A program made the position numbers and the translations under genes. Below are positions 33,747-42,671 of a stretch of 64,000 nucleotides of DNA, one piece after another (position 1 is the stretch's first letter; each line of letters opens with the position of its first letter). The notes beneath the pieces were generated by a model. It saw only the letters and a list, made by a program, of their open reading frames with translations. It was not told the origin of the DNA and ran no database searches. The DNA is from JADKHC01 sp047600805. GTDB taxonomy: Bacteria > Verrucomicrobiota > Verrucomicrobiia > Opitutales > Opitutaceae. The DNA lies in contig JASGKG010000001.1 in assembly GCA_047600805.1 (NCBI GenBank), positions 4,030,001 to 4,094,000 on the forward strand, in the 5' to 3' direction.

Positions 33747-35843
33747 ATGGAAATCAGCAACGCAGTCATTAGGGATGCCATATGCTCGCTCAGACATGGG
33801 AAAAGGCTGCCGTCGGCCATATATGTATTCGATGACGGTGGTGAATCTCTACCCTTCCTTCTGCGAAACGCGTGTGCTGAGCTGCGGCGTAGATTTCAAA
33901 TCGGATTGGAATTTAACATCGTTAAATTTCATACGGATCTTCCTAAGGTTTCGTTCCTTTCTTATCCGCGGTTTTTCGAAGACGCCCATCCTTCGCTAGA
34001 AGCTGCTGTGATCATTGATCTTGTTCTAGGCCGGGTGAGGCGGGATGACTACTCATGCCGCGCCAACCCGCCCATCTTACATCGGAAAGAAACGTTTTTG
34101 CCAGATTCCCACCCTTCTCGAACTCTATTCTCGTCGCTGACTAAAGCCGAAGAAGATGTAGGGCTTCTTGCTGAAAGCACTAAGATCGGCTTCAAGCTTA
34201 ATTGGAATCGCCTCCTTAATAAATTGGGAATCGAAATCGAGGGGCATAGGTTAAAGCAGAGAATGCCCCACGCCATAGAAACGAGCGTAGGAACAATTTC
34301 AGCGTCGCTGACGGTTCAACGACATCGAACCGCATTAGTCCGTGCTGAAATTTCGAAGCCGGTAAAAACGATTTTGGCTCACAATCAACTCCGGTCGGGG
34401 GAGAGCTTTTTTGATTATGGATGTGGACTCGGTGGCGACATCCGAGGGCTTACGGCGATGGGATACACGGCAACCGGCTGGGACCCGGTACACGCTGCAA
34501 ACTCAATCCAATGTGAAGCGGATGTCGTGAATCTCGGATTCGTTCTCAACGTTATCGAGGATCCAGCTGAACGAGTCGACGTATTGGCATCAGCGTGGGG
34601 ATTGGCGCGTCGTCTTCTTGTTGTATCTACATTGGTTAGAGGACAAGAAGGATATAGTGATTTCAAGTGTTTCGGTGACGGGGTACTGACTGCGCGCAAT
34701 ACTTTCCAGAAGCACTTTGAACCTGCGGAAATACAAGCGTTAATTGAGGATACCTTGGCTTCCGACGCAGTCCCGGTGGCCCTGGGGATATATTTCATAT
34801 TTCGTCGCGTGGATGATTTGCAGGATTTTCTTTCCTCACGCACAAAACGATTTATTGATTGGGAATCGTTGTCCTACGGTTTGGGTTTGCGTGGATTGTT
34901 GCGCCGCAAGGCCGATCCATATGATACGAATCGCGAGCTGTTGGATTCATTTTGGCAAACCGCAATTAGTCTTGGACGCGTCCCACGCACTGATGAGTAT
35001 GATCGGCTAAATGAAGTTCGCATTGCGTGCGGTTCAGTGCCAAAGGCGATGGCGCTGTTTCTGGAGAGATTCGGTCAGGCGACTTTCGATGCGGCGCGTG
35101 CCCGACGTCGAGAGGACACTTTAGTATATATTGCGGCGTCGCGGCTCCGTAAACGAATTCCATTCGCAAAGCTTTCCCGCCCGCTTCAAGGGGATCTTTT
35201 AAGCTTCTTTGGATCTTATCCGGAAGCGGAAAAACAAGCTCTCGATGTAATGTATGCAGCTGGCGATATCGACGAACTCGTTATGGCTGTGCAGAATCTA
35301 GGATTTGGGTGGTGGGATGCGACCGAACAACACTTTACTGTTCACAGGAGTCTAATTGATGAACTGCCGGTAATACTCCGCGTTTATGTAGAGTGCGCCG
35401 CACGTCTTTTTGGAAGTCCTGACGAGGCAGATCTTATAAAGTTCCACCTACGCTCCCGTAAACTCACATTTCAGCTTTACGACAATTTTGATGGTGCGCC
35501 GTTCCCTGAACTAAAACTAAGAATCAAAATCGACCTTCCGAGGCTCTTTGTCACGGTGCTGGACCAACGCCATGCGCGTGAGCGGCAACTACTTTATTTT
35601 AAGGACCGGTTTGTGGGGCCAAACCATTCAGGTGTTGGAGAAATGCGTAAACTTTCCCTACGTTTGAAATCATTAGGTTTTGATCCGGCAACAATTGGGT
35701 ATGGGCCCACTCGTGCAGAGTTTGAGGCCTTGCTTGCTTCGCGAGGATTGACTTGGAGGCTTACACGTAAGCCAAAGAAAGTAGTTAGTCCCTCAGCGCC
35801 TGTATCCGCTCCGCAATATGATCCCAATCCACATCGGGTGTGA
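33747..35843 (+). CDS. DNA phosphorothioation-associated putative methyltransferase
   Basis: From the ATG at 33747 (MEISNAVIRDAIC) the protein is 698 aa. It matches the family that accompanies dnd operons: KRLPSAIYVF near the N terminus, TVQRHRTALVRAEISKPVK, then a SAM-binding motif FFDYGCGLGGDIRGLTAMGY (about residues 223-242) and VVNLGFVLNVIEDPAER. A long C-terminal part follows. Its function in phosphorothioation is not established; it may add a second mark or act as a fidelity factor. Its 3' end overlaps the opposing dndA by 59 bp. Confidence 0.8.
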   Translation: MEISNAVIRDAICSLRHGKRLPSAIYVFDDGGESLPFLLRNACAELRRRFQIGLEFNIVKFHTDLPKVSFLSYPRFFEDAHPSLEAAVIIDLVLGRVRRDDYSCRANPPILHRKETFLPDSHPSRTLFSSLTKAEEDVGLLAESTKIGFKLNWNRLLNKLGIEIEGHRLKQRMPHAIETSVGTISASLTVQRHRTALVRAEISKPVKTILAHNQLRSGESFFDYGCGLGGDIRGLTAMGYTATGWDPVHAANSIQCEADVVNLGFVLNVIEDPAERVDVLASAWGLARRLLVVSTLVRGQEGYSDFKCFGDGVLTARNTFQKHFEPAEIQALIEDTLASDAVPVALGIYFIFRRVDDLQDFLSSRTKRFIDWESLSYGLGLRGLLRRKADPYDTNRELLDSFWQTAISLGRVPRTDEYDRLNEVRIACGSVPKAMALFLERFGQATFDAARARRREDTLVYIAASRLRKRIPFAKLSRPLQGDLLSFFGSYPEAEKQALDVMYAAGDIDELVMAVQNLGFGWWDATEQHFTVHRSLIDELPVILRVYVECAARLFGSPDEADLIKFHLRSRKLTFQLYDNFDGAPFPELKLRIKIDLPRLFVTVLDQRHARERQLLYFKDRFVGPNHSGVGEMRKLSLRLKSLGFDPATIGYGPTRAEFEALLASRGLTWRLTRKPKKVVSPSAPVSAPQYDPNPHRV

Positions 35844-36924
35844 GGTGACACCAACTTAAGCGCACGCATTGGTTTGCAGATTTGTCATCGAAACCCATTG
35901 CCTTCAAAACATGACTTGGTGTGTAGCTGCTGGACGTGCAAGCGGAACCATTGGAAATGGCTAACGAATCTTTTAGCGCAACCATTAGCGCTTCTGAGTC
36001 GAGTCCAGGAAACCGAATGTTTAGCGTCGAGGGCAGTGTGCGAGTTTGATTCCCAACCGGCTCACCACCGATGTGCAGGAACGCCTTTAATGCAGCGTTC
36101 TTGATCTCAGTGCAGCGCGCGCCACGTTTAGCGTGATCGCGCGTTGCGAGCTGTGCCGCCTCGCCAAGCGCCACGACTAGCGCTACTGGCAATGTACCGG
36201 GACGTAAGCCTCGTTCTTGGCCGCCGCCGAAAAGGAGTGGGCAAAGTGGTGTCCGCTCAAAGCCGCGACGGCGGATAATGAGCGCACCTACTCCTTTTGG
36301 ACCGTATATTTTATGGGCGCTAACACTTATAAAGTCTAAACGAGTATTGGAAAGTGCGGGCAGTGTTTTGCCGAACCCCTGAGCGGCATCTACGTGGAAA
36401 TAGGTCTCATGACCGACTAGCGTACTTGCAATTTCATCAATCGGCTGCACGACGCCTGTTTCATTGTTCACGTGCATCACTGAAACGAGCAAGGTGTCTT
36501 TACGCAGCACGGCACTGACCGCGTCGGAGTGCACTACGCCGTCGCGATCTGGTTTAACAATTGATACCGAAAACCCATGAGCCGCTAGTTGCTCTATTGG
36601 TTCCAGCACGGCTTTGTGCTCGATGGCGGTGCAGATGATATGCTTGCGCCCCGTCTTTTCTCCATACTCACGTAGTCCCAAAATCGCGAGGTTATTGCTC
36701 TCGGTGGCTCCGCTTGTGAAGACAACCTCCTCACGTTTTGCGTTCACGACGGCGGCGACTTGATCGCGTGCTTTTTGAACGGCCACCTTTGCACGATTGC
36801 CGAATTCGTGGGTGCGGCTGCCGGAGTTTCCATACTCTTCTGTCAAATGATGGAACAGGCATGCTTGGACAGCTGGCTCTAGGGGGGTGGTGGCATTGCA
36901 ATCTAGGTAGATAGGCCCGGTCAT
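35785..36924 (-). CDS. dndA: Cysteine desulfurase DndA
   Basis: DndA takes sulphur from L-cysteine as a persulfide and hands it to DndC. From the ATG at 36924 (MTGPIYLDCNATTPL) it is 379 aa. The PLP lysine is in SVSAHKIYGPKGVG, and the cofactor-binding region includes GATESNNLA and VNNETGVVQPI. The persulfide cysteine lies in ISNGSACTSSSYTPSHVL, a loop typical of NifS/IscS proteins. It is transcribed away from dndBCDE across a 249-bp shared promoter region. Upstream in-frame codons to 37080 are Lys/Leu-rich leader and not part of the enzyme. Confidence 0.92.
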   Translation of the reverse strand: MTGPIYLDCNATTPLEPAVQACLFHHLTEEYGNSGSRTHEFGNRAKVAVQKARDQVAAVVNAKREEVVFTSGATESNNLAILGLREYGEKTGRKHIICTAIEHKAVLEPIEQLAAHGFSVSIVKPDRDGVVHSDAVSAVLRKDTLLVSVMHVNNETGVVQPIDEIASTLVGHETYFHVDAAQGFGKTLPALSNTRLDFISVSAHKIYGPKGVGALIIRRRGFERTPLCPLLFGGGQERGLRPGTLPVALVVALGEAAQLATRDHAKRGARCTEIKNAALKAFLHIGGEPVGNQTRTLPSTLNIRFPGLDSEALMVALKDSLAISNGSACTSSSYTPSHVLKAMGFDDKSANQCVRLSWCHLTPDVDWDHIAERIQALRD

Positions 36925-37173
36925 TTTTCGAAAATTCGGTTTAAAGTATGTTTTTTCTTGCACACAAAATAACAAACAGGCTTTCAATTTCAACGTAACT
37001 TTTGAACTCTGCAATTTCAACTTCGTAGCATCTTCATGGTAACGCAGCTTGATTAATGGCGTATGGCATCTCCGGCGCAAACGTCAGTCGTAGAGGGCCA
37101 AACCCAAACGACGGTAGTCGTCCACTCGATAACAGGTCCTCTCTCAAACCACACCTAACCACCAAAAGTACTT
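36925..37173. promoter_or_regulatory. Divergent dndA-dndB promoter region
   Basis: This 249-bp A+T-richer gap separates the divergent dndA and dndB starts, so it must hold both promoters. I see no strong consensus boxes. DndB is known in other systems to regulate dnd transcription, which makes this its probable binding region. Confidence 0.4.
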
Positions 37174-38259
37174 ATGGAGCCTACCCTGATTTTTCCAGTG
37201 ATTAGAGGATTGCAGGCTAGGCGCGAGTATTTTGTTGCTATGTGGACGCTGCGGACCTTGAGGCAGATTTCGATATTTGATGAACGCGAATTGCCGCCGG
37301 AATTGCGGGCCCAGCGCGTACTAAACCGCGCCCGCATTCCAGAAATCGCAGGCTACATACTTGATAATCCAGATGATTATGTTTTTTCCGCCTTAACGGT
37401 CTCAATTGATTCGCAGGTGTCATTTGAATGCCTGCCTGGGCAGGACAAACTTGGCTTCTTGAAGGTGCCTATGGAGGCCAAGTTTATTATTAATGATGGG
37501 CAGCACCGACGAGCGGCGATAATTGAAGCACTCGATCAACATCCGGAATTGGCGCACGAGACTATCGCCGTCGTGTTCTTTTTGGACATCGGGTTGGAGC
37601 GGTGCCAACAAATGTTTGCCGACCTAAACAGGTATGCGATTAGGCCAAGTCGTTCAATCGGACTGCTATACGACCATCGCAATGACAAGGCGCGATTAGC
37701 AAAGCTTGTCATATTAAAATCTGAACTCTTTCGCGATATCGTTGATATGGAAAAGTCATCGCTCGCGTTGCGGTCACGAAAACTTTTTACGCTGTCGGCA
37801 CTATATAATGCATGTGCAGATTTGGTGCAGGGCATGGCGACTGGTGATTTGAGTCACGATGCGGATTTGGCTCGGGAGTTTTGGGATGAGGTTGCTAAGC
37901 AATTCCCACTGTGGTCTCAGGTCCAAGCTGGTCGACAGCCTGCCAGAGAAGTAAGAGAAGGCTATATTTACGGTCACGGAATAGCTCTTCAGGCGTTGGG
38001 CAAAGCAGGTAACGCCCTTCTAAGAACGTCTCGTAAGAACTGGCGCAATCGCCTTTCTGCGCTCGGGAACATAGATTGGTCCCGCGCTAATACAGCACTT
38101 TGGGAAGGTCGTGCTATGATTGGCGGGAAGATATCAAAGGTAACGACCAACGTGATACTCACGACTAATGTTATTAAAAAAGCATTAGGCGTTCCACTTG
38201 AGCCTGACGAGGCTCGTATCGAGGCCGCCTGCGAGAAGGCCAAGTCACGTCGAAAATAA
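37174..38259 (+). CDS. dndB: DNA sulphur modification protein DndB
   Basis: DndB is not needed for the chemistry but restrains modification and regulates the dnd genes. The 361 aa protein carries the defining DGQHR motif (FIINDGQHRRAAII, about residues 106-119) and the conserved QMFADLNRYAIRPSRSIGLLYD segment (about 146-167). The ATG at 37174 gives the usual length. dndC begins 19 bp downstream, so dndB leads the dndBCDE operon. Confidence 0.9.
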   Translation: MEPTLIFPVIRGLQARREYFVAMWTLRTLRQISIFDERELPPELRAQRVLNRARIPEIAGYILDNPDDYVFSALTVSIDSQVSFECLPGQDKLGFLKVPMEAKFIINDGQHRRAAIIEALDQHPELAHETIAVVFFLDIGLERCQQMFADLNRYAIRPSRSIGLLYDHRNDKARLAKLVILKSELFRDIVDMEKSSLALRSRKLFTLSALYNACADLVQGMATGDLSHDADLAREFWDEVAKQFPLWSQVQAGRQPAREVREGYIYGHGIALQALGKAGNALLRTSRKNWRNRLSALGNIDWSRANTALWEGRAMIGGKISKVTTNVILTTNVIKKALGVPLEPDEARIEAACEKAKSRRK

Positions 38260-38278
38260 TTTTATTGATCCAATTTAC

Positions 38279-39859
38279 ATGAGCATCAGTTCCGTCGAGA
38301 AAGCCCCCAAAACTACCGCTCCCAGCGTTCAGCCTTCGGCATTTAAAGCGCAGGGATTCAAGGCCACGGTCGAATCGCTGTGTGCCGAGATTCGTGAGTT
38401 GTATCTGGCGGACGAGGTGCCGTGGATCATCGGGTACTCTGGTGGCAAAGATTCTACGGCCACCTTGCAGCTAGTTTGGTTGGCGGTAGCAGGTTTGCCT
38501 GTCGAACAACGGAAGAAGTTGGTGCACGTAATTTCGACCGACACTTTAGTCGAGAATCCCGTAGTAGCTGCTTGGGTCTCACGCTCTATATCAGCGATGC
38601 GCAAAGCGGCTAAGGATTCTGAAATGCCATTTCTTGCGAAGCTATTGCAACCTAGAGTTGAGGAGACTTTTTGGGTGAACTTGATTGGTAAAGGATATCC
38701 AGCCCCTAGGCACAAGTTCCGTTGGTGTACTGAACGGTTGAAAATTAAACCATCTAATCGCTACATCACCGAAGTCGTAACGAAGAATGGAGAAGCCATT
38801 CTTTGTCTTGGGGCGCGTAAAGCTGAGAGCGCTGCGCGCGCAAAGGTCTTGGAGCGGAATCAAAAATACCGCGTACGCGATCGCCTGAGCCCGAGCGGAA
38901 CGCTTCCTGGTTGTTGGATTTATACACCCATTGAGTCTTGGTCCAATGATGATGTCTGGTTTTTCCTTATGCAGAGTACAAATCCATGGGGTCATAGTAA
39001 CCGGGATTTGCTTGGCATGTACGCGGGTGCCTCCGCGGATGGAGAATGTCCACTAGTTGTCGATTCCAGCACACCTAGTTGCGGTGATTCACGTTTCGGT
39101 TGTTGGGTTTGTACTTTGGTTGAAAAGGACAAATCCATGACCGCCATGATACAAAACGACGCAGAAAAGGAATGGATGATGCCACTGCTTGAGTTGCGCA
39201 ATGCGCTCGATTTTCGCAACAACGTTGGCAACCCCGACGAAGAGAATTCTGATCACCATCTTCGGGATTTTCGGCGTATGAGTGGCGCAGTGAATGTAAT
39301 GGCAAGTGGCAGCAAATCGATACCCGGCCCGTATACACAAGCATCTCGCGAGTTATGGCTGCGCAAATTACTCAGTGCACAGACGTGGATTCGCCGCAAC
39401 GGTCCAAAGGATGTCCGTGGTATCGTACTAATAACGCTCGAAGAGCTTCAGGAAATCCGACGCATCTGGGTTGTTGACAAGCATGAGATCGAGGATCGGC
39501 TGCCTCGCATTTACGCCGAAGAAACAGGTACGCCCTATCCCGGTAAGCCGCTTGACGACAATCTTGTTCTTGGAGCTGAAGAGATGGTTGAGCTTGCCGA
39601 TCTGTGCGGCAATGATCGGCTGCATTACGAACTTACACGGGAATTACTTTGTGTCACGAACCAACAGCGTACGAGCGGTCGCCGGGCGGGACTCTTCGAG
39701 CAATTGGAGAAAACATTTGGCAAACATTTCTTCGACGACAAAGCCGATGCAGTGGATAGAGCACGGCGACTTCAGGTGGAAAAGCAAAAGGCTGGGGATC
39801 GCATTGGTGCCCTCGCAGAGAACGGCGGAAGTGATGTGAGCGGGGAGGTAATCCCATGA
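38279..39859 (+). CDS. dndC: DNA sulphur modification protein DndC
   Basis: DndC is an Fe-S ATP pyrophosphatase that activates the DNA backbone for sulphur insertion. From the ATG at 38279 it is 526 aa. The PP-loop SGGKDS is at residues 54-59. Candidate cluster ligands are Cys in KFRWCTERLK and the set in ECPLVVD...SCGDSRFGCWVC. The C-terminal 150 residues are specific to DndC. Its TGA overlaps the dndD ATG (ATGA), showing translational coupling. Confidence 0.93.
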   Translation: MSISSVEKAPKTTAPSVQPSAFKAQGFKATVESLCAEIRELYLADEVPWIIGYSGGKDSTATLQLVWLAVAGLPVEQRKKLVHVISTDTLVENPVVAAWVSRSISAMRKAAKDSEMPFLAKLLQPRVEETFWVNLIGKGYPAPRHKFRWCTERLKIKPSNRYITEVVTKNGEAILCLGARKAESAARAKVLERNQKYRVRDRLSPSGTLPGCWIYTPIESWSNDDVWFFLMQSTNPWGHSNRDLLGMYAGASADGECPLVVDSSTPSCGDSRFGCWVCTLVEKDKSMTAMIQNDAEKEWMMPLLELRNALDFRNNVGNPDEENSDHHLRDFRRMSGAVNVMASGSKSIPGPYTQASRELWLRKLLSAQTWIRRNGPKDVRGIVLITLEELQEIRRIWVVDKHEIEDRLPRIYAEETGTPYPGKPLDDNLVLGAEEMVELADLCGNDRLHYELTRELLCVTNQQRTSGRRAGLFEQLEKTFGKHFFDDKADAVDRARRLQVEKQKAGDRIGALAENGGSDVSGEVIP

Positions 39860-41847
39860 TTCTCGAAAGCATCGTGCTTGAAAATATAGGTGTCTATGCG
39901 GGTAGACAGGAAGCTGAGTTGGCCCCGATTCCAGGCAAACCGGTGATTTTATTCGGTGGCCTTAATGGTGGCGGTAAAACCACCATTCTCGAGGGGCTCC
40001 AGCTCGCGTTTTATGGCCCAAAGGCTCGATTAGCGAGCCGTGGGGCGACACCTTATAAAGATTATTTGCGGGACGCAATACATCGAGGAGCAGACGTGAG
40101 TGAGGGTGCGGCTGTTACTGTGCGTTTCCGGCGCATTGTTGAGGGCGAGATTCGGCAATATGAGGTGCGTCGGGGTTGGCGTATTGGAGCTAAAGGTCTA
40201 GAAGAGAATTTGCAGGTTTGGTGCAATGGCGAAGCAGATGCACTGCTCACAGAAAATTGGGCAGACTATATTGAGGGTTATTTACCCAGCGGTATCGCCC
40301 ATCTTTTCTTTTTTGATGGTGAACAAATCAAGGAGCTAGCCGAGGGCGACCATGCCGCTGAAATCCTAGGTACCGCAGTCCATACGCTTCTCGGATTGGA
40401 CATCGTGGATCGACTGGAAGATGATCTAAAAGTTCTAGAACGCCGCAAACGGGCTGAAGTACTTTCGTCAGAAGCCGCTCAACGGCTCGCGCGATTAAAG
40501 GAGGAACTTCGGCAAGCTGATGTGGAGCAAGAAACCGCAATGCACGAGTTAGGTCGGCTAACTAACGACGCACACGTGCTGGCCAAAGAACTGCGTAGGC
40601 TCGAGGAGACTTTTAAGCGCGAGGGCGGTGAATCGTATGAACAGCGCCACAATATTGAAGAGAAGCTACGATCCCTAGAGAATGACCGTAAAATTGTCGA
40701 AACGCACTTACGAGACTATGCGGCCAACGCAGCTCCGCTACTGCTAGTCGAAAATTCGCTAGCGGATTTAGAACGCACTTTGCGGCACGAGGCCAATGTT
40801 CGCAAAGCGCGTTTGATAGTGGACCATCTTGAAGTGCGAGACCGAACACTTCTCGATACACTTTCCTTCGAAGATTTACCTCGGGTTCCCCGTCGAAAAG
40901 TTGCAGAATGGCTTGAGAAGGATCGGTTGCAGCAGAAAACGCTCGCTGCAGAAAAACCAAAGCTACAGGCGGGACCTCAGCTCGTTTTTGAGGTTAGTCA
41001 TCTGCGGAGTGCAGTGCTGCCCCATGCGAAAACCGGTATTAAGAGCGAGATCGAAAAATTCAACCGATTAGAAGAGGATATAGCTCGGATTAAAACTCAA
41101 CTTGCTAGGGTGCCAGCTGCGGATGCTGTCGCACGACTGCAGCAACAGCTGGACGTTGCTCGCACCGCTCATAAATCCAAAATGGTTGAACGCTCAGCTG
41201 TTGAAATGCGCATTGCCGCCTGCCAACGGCACAAAGAGCACCTTGAGAGGACGATGTCACAGTTAGGTATGGATGATGTTGATGAGCGCTTCGTGCATGA
41301 GGATCGGATACGCTTGCTCAAGCATTCCGAGAAAGTGCGCAGTACGCTCGGAAAGTTCCGTGCGGCTATTACGAGAAAGCACACTTCGCGGTTGGAGGCA
41401 TTGATTCTCGAATCCTTCCAGCAGTTGCTGAGGAAGACTCGATTGGTGACAGGATTGAGAATCGACCCCGAATCTTTTGCGGTGACGTTAACCGGCCATG
41501 ATGGTCTTCCACTGGCATTCAATCGATTGTCTGCTGGTGAACGTCAACTGCTCGCGACTTCTCTTCTTTGGGGCCTTGCCCGAGCGTCGGGACGTCCGAT
41601 TCCAACCGTGATAGACACTCCTCTCGGACGACTCGATTCTTCTCATCGTCATCACTTGGTAGAGCGTTACTTTCCTGTAGCTTCGCACCAAGTCATATTG
41701 CTCTCCACCGACGAGGAAATTGCGGAGGAATACCACGATGGCATAAGGCCGTTTGTAGCACGCCATTATCTTCTCGGCCATGACGAAAAGCTCAGCCGCA
41801 CAACAATCCAATCCGGTTATTTTGCCGCCAATGAAACCACCCGTTGA
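39856..41847 (+). CDS. dndD: DNA sulphur modification protein DndD
   Basis: DndD is an SMC/Rad50-like ATPase that probably opens or senses DNA structure during sulphur insertion. In the 663 aa protein Walker A is GGLNGGGKTT (residues 34-43), long Glu/Leu/Arg-rich coiled-coil arms fill the middle, the ABC signature is RLSAGERQLLATSLLWGLA and Walker B is TVIDTPLGRLD. The family-specific IAHLFFFDGEQIKELA is present. It overlaps dndC upstream and dndE downstream. Confidence 0.93.
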   Translation: MILESIVLENIGVYAGRQEAELAPIPGKPVILFGGLNGGGKTTILEGLQLAFYGPKARLASRGATPYKDYLRDAIHRGADVSEGAAVTVRFRRIVEGEIRQYEVRRGWRIGAKGLEENLQVWCNGEADALLTENWADYIEGYLPSGIAHLFFFDGEQIKELAEGDHAAEILGTAVHTLLGLDIVDRLEDDLKVLERRKRAEVLSSEAAQRLARLKEELRQADVEQETAMHELGRLTNDAHVLAKELRRLEETFKREGGESYEQRHNIEEKLRSLENDRKIVETHLRDYAANAAPLLLVENSLADLERTLRHEANVRKARLIVDHLEVRDRTLLDTLSFEDLPRVPRRKVAEWLEKDRLQQKTLAAEKPKLQAGPQLVFEVSHLRSAVLPHAKTGIKSEIEKFNRLEEDIARIKTQLARVPAADAVARLQQQLDVARTAHKSKMVERSAVEMRIAACQRHKEHLERTMSQLGMDDVDERFVHEDRIRLLKHSEKVRSTLGKFRAAITRKHTSRLEALILESFQQLLRKTRLVTGLRIDPESFAVTLTGHDGLPLAFNRLSAGERQLLATSLLWGLARASGRPIPTVIDTPLGRLDSSHRHHLVERYFPVASHQVILLSTDEEIAEEYHDGIRPFVARHYLLGHDEKLSRTTIQSGYFAANETTR

Positions 41848-42235
41848 AACTGTTCGGATATCGAAGAAGGGGCGTGACATCCTCTTAAAACTCAAGCGTC
41901 AAACGGGCGTCGAAAATTGGAATGTCCTTTGCCGATGGGCGTTGATGGCGTCCTTACGAGAAAAGAAACGGCCTTCTTTGGGTCGTGAAAATTCAGAGGG
42001 TGGGATCGAGATGTCCTGGAAGGTTTTTGCTGGCGAATATTCGGATGTTTTCGCCGCAATGGTAACCGCTCGCGCTATTTCAGATGGGTATGATGGAAGT
42101 AATGAGGACACTGCAGACTGCCTGCGTGCTCATCTTGCTCGTGGACTTGAATATTTGGGCTCTGGATTTGAAACAAAATCTATAGCGTCTTTCTTGTCGC
42201 GTTGGGCACTCGGCCAAACCGCTACCAAGGGCTAA
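41831..42235 (+). CDS. dndE: DNA sulphur modification protein DndE
   Basis: DndE is a small basic protein that binds nicked DNA and completes the DndCDE complex. The ATG at 41831 (MKPPVETVRISKKGRD) gives 134 aa; an earlier in-frame start at 41780 would lie deeper inside dndD. The family core is VRISKKGRDILLKLKRQTG, then NVLCRWALMASL, and the C terminus has a DCLRAHLARGLEYL helix. It overlaps the dndD end by 17 bp, and its stop overlaps the stop of the opposing operon by 4 bp with no terminator between. Confidence 0.9.
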   Translation: MKPPVETVRISKKGRDILLKLKRQTGVENWNVLCRWALMASLREKKRPSLGRENSEGGIEMSWKVFAGEYSDVFAAMVTARAISDGYDGSNEDTADCLRAHLARGLEYLGSGFETKSIASFLSRWALGQTATKG

Positions 42236-42669
42236 ATCAGTTCAGCGACGTTAGCACCTTGTGGCTGCTTTTCTTCGGACTCGGCCATTAGTAATATGAT
42301 TGCGTCTAGTGGTGTGGCCGAGGCCAAGATCTTTTCCTGGATGATTTCAAGTCCGGCATTCGCGTGTTCTTCAAATGACGTTAGCACCCTTTCTTGGTTG
42401 GCTTCGTCGAACCGGAGGATATCGCTATTGCCAGTTTCCGTGATACCAATAAGATGCAAGTATCCAGGCCAACTTGGCGTTGTGAAATATGTGTCTGGCA
42501 TGCTCTTCCCGCTTTCCACGTTCTTAAGAGGCTTACGTTTTCCATGGGAAATTCCAACCGCGGACGCAAATAGAAGCACGCGCCAAATCTCTTTGAATAG
42601 CGGTTGGTCGCCTGATGTTAATGATTTTATTAGCTCCTCGTGAGAGCCGTCTCGCTGGATACGACGCAT
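42232..42669 (-). CDS. Dnd system-associated protein 4
   Basis: The 145 aa protein fits the small family found last in Dnd-linked restriction operons. It has a helix LFKEIWRVLLFASAVGI, then PDTYFTTPSWPGYLHLIGITETG, then NQERVLTSFEEHANAGLEII. No catalytic motif is visible. It begins 2 bp after the SMC-like ATPase and is likely part of that complex. Confidence 0.75.
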   Translation of the reverse strand: MRRIQRDGSHEELIKSLTSGDQPLFKEIWRVLLFASAVGISHGKRKPLKNVESGKSMPDTYFTTPSWPGYLHLIGITETGNSDILRFDEANQERVLTSFEEHANAGLEIIQEKILASATPLDAIILLMAESEEKQPQGANVAELI

Positions 42670-42671
42670 AT

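Noticed and set aside
37053..37140. Extra coding leader for dndA up to 37080
   Set aside because: The added 52 residues are Lys/Leu-rich and unlike cysteine desulfurases, which begin at MTGPIYLD here.
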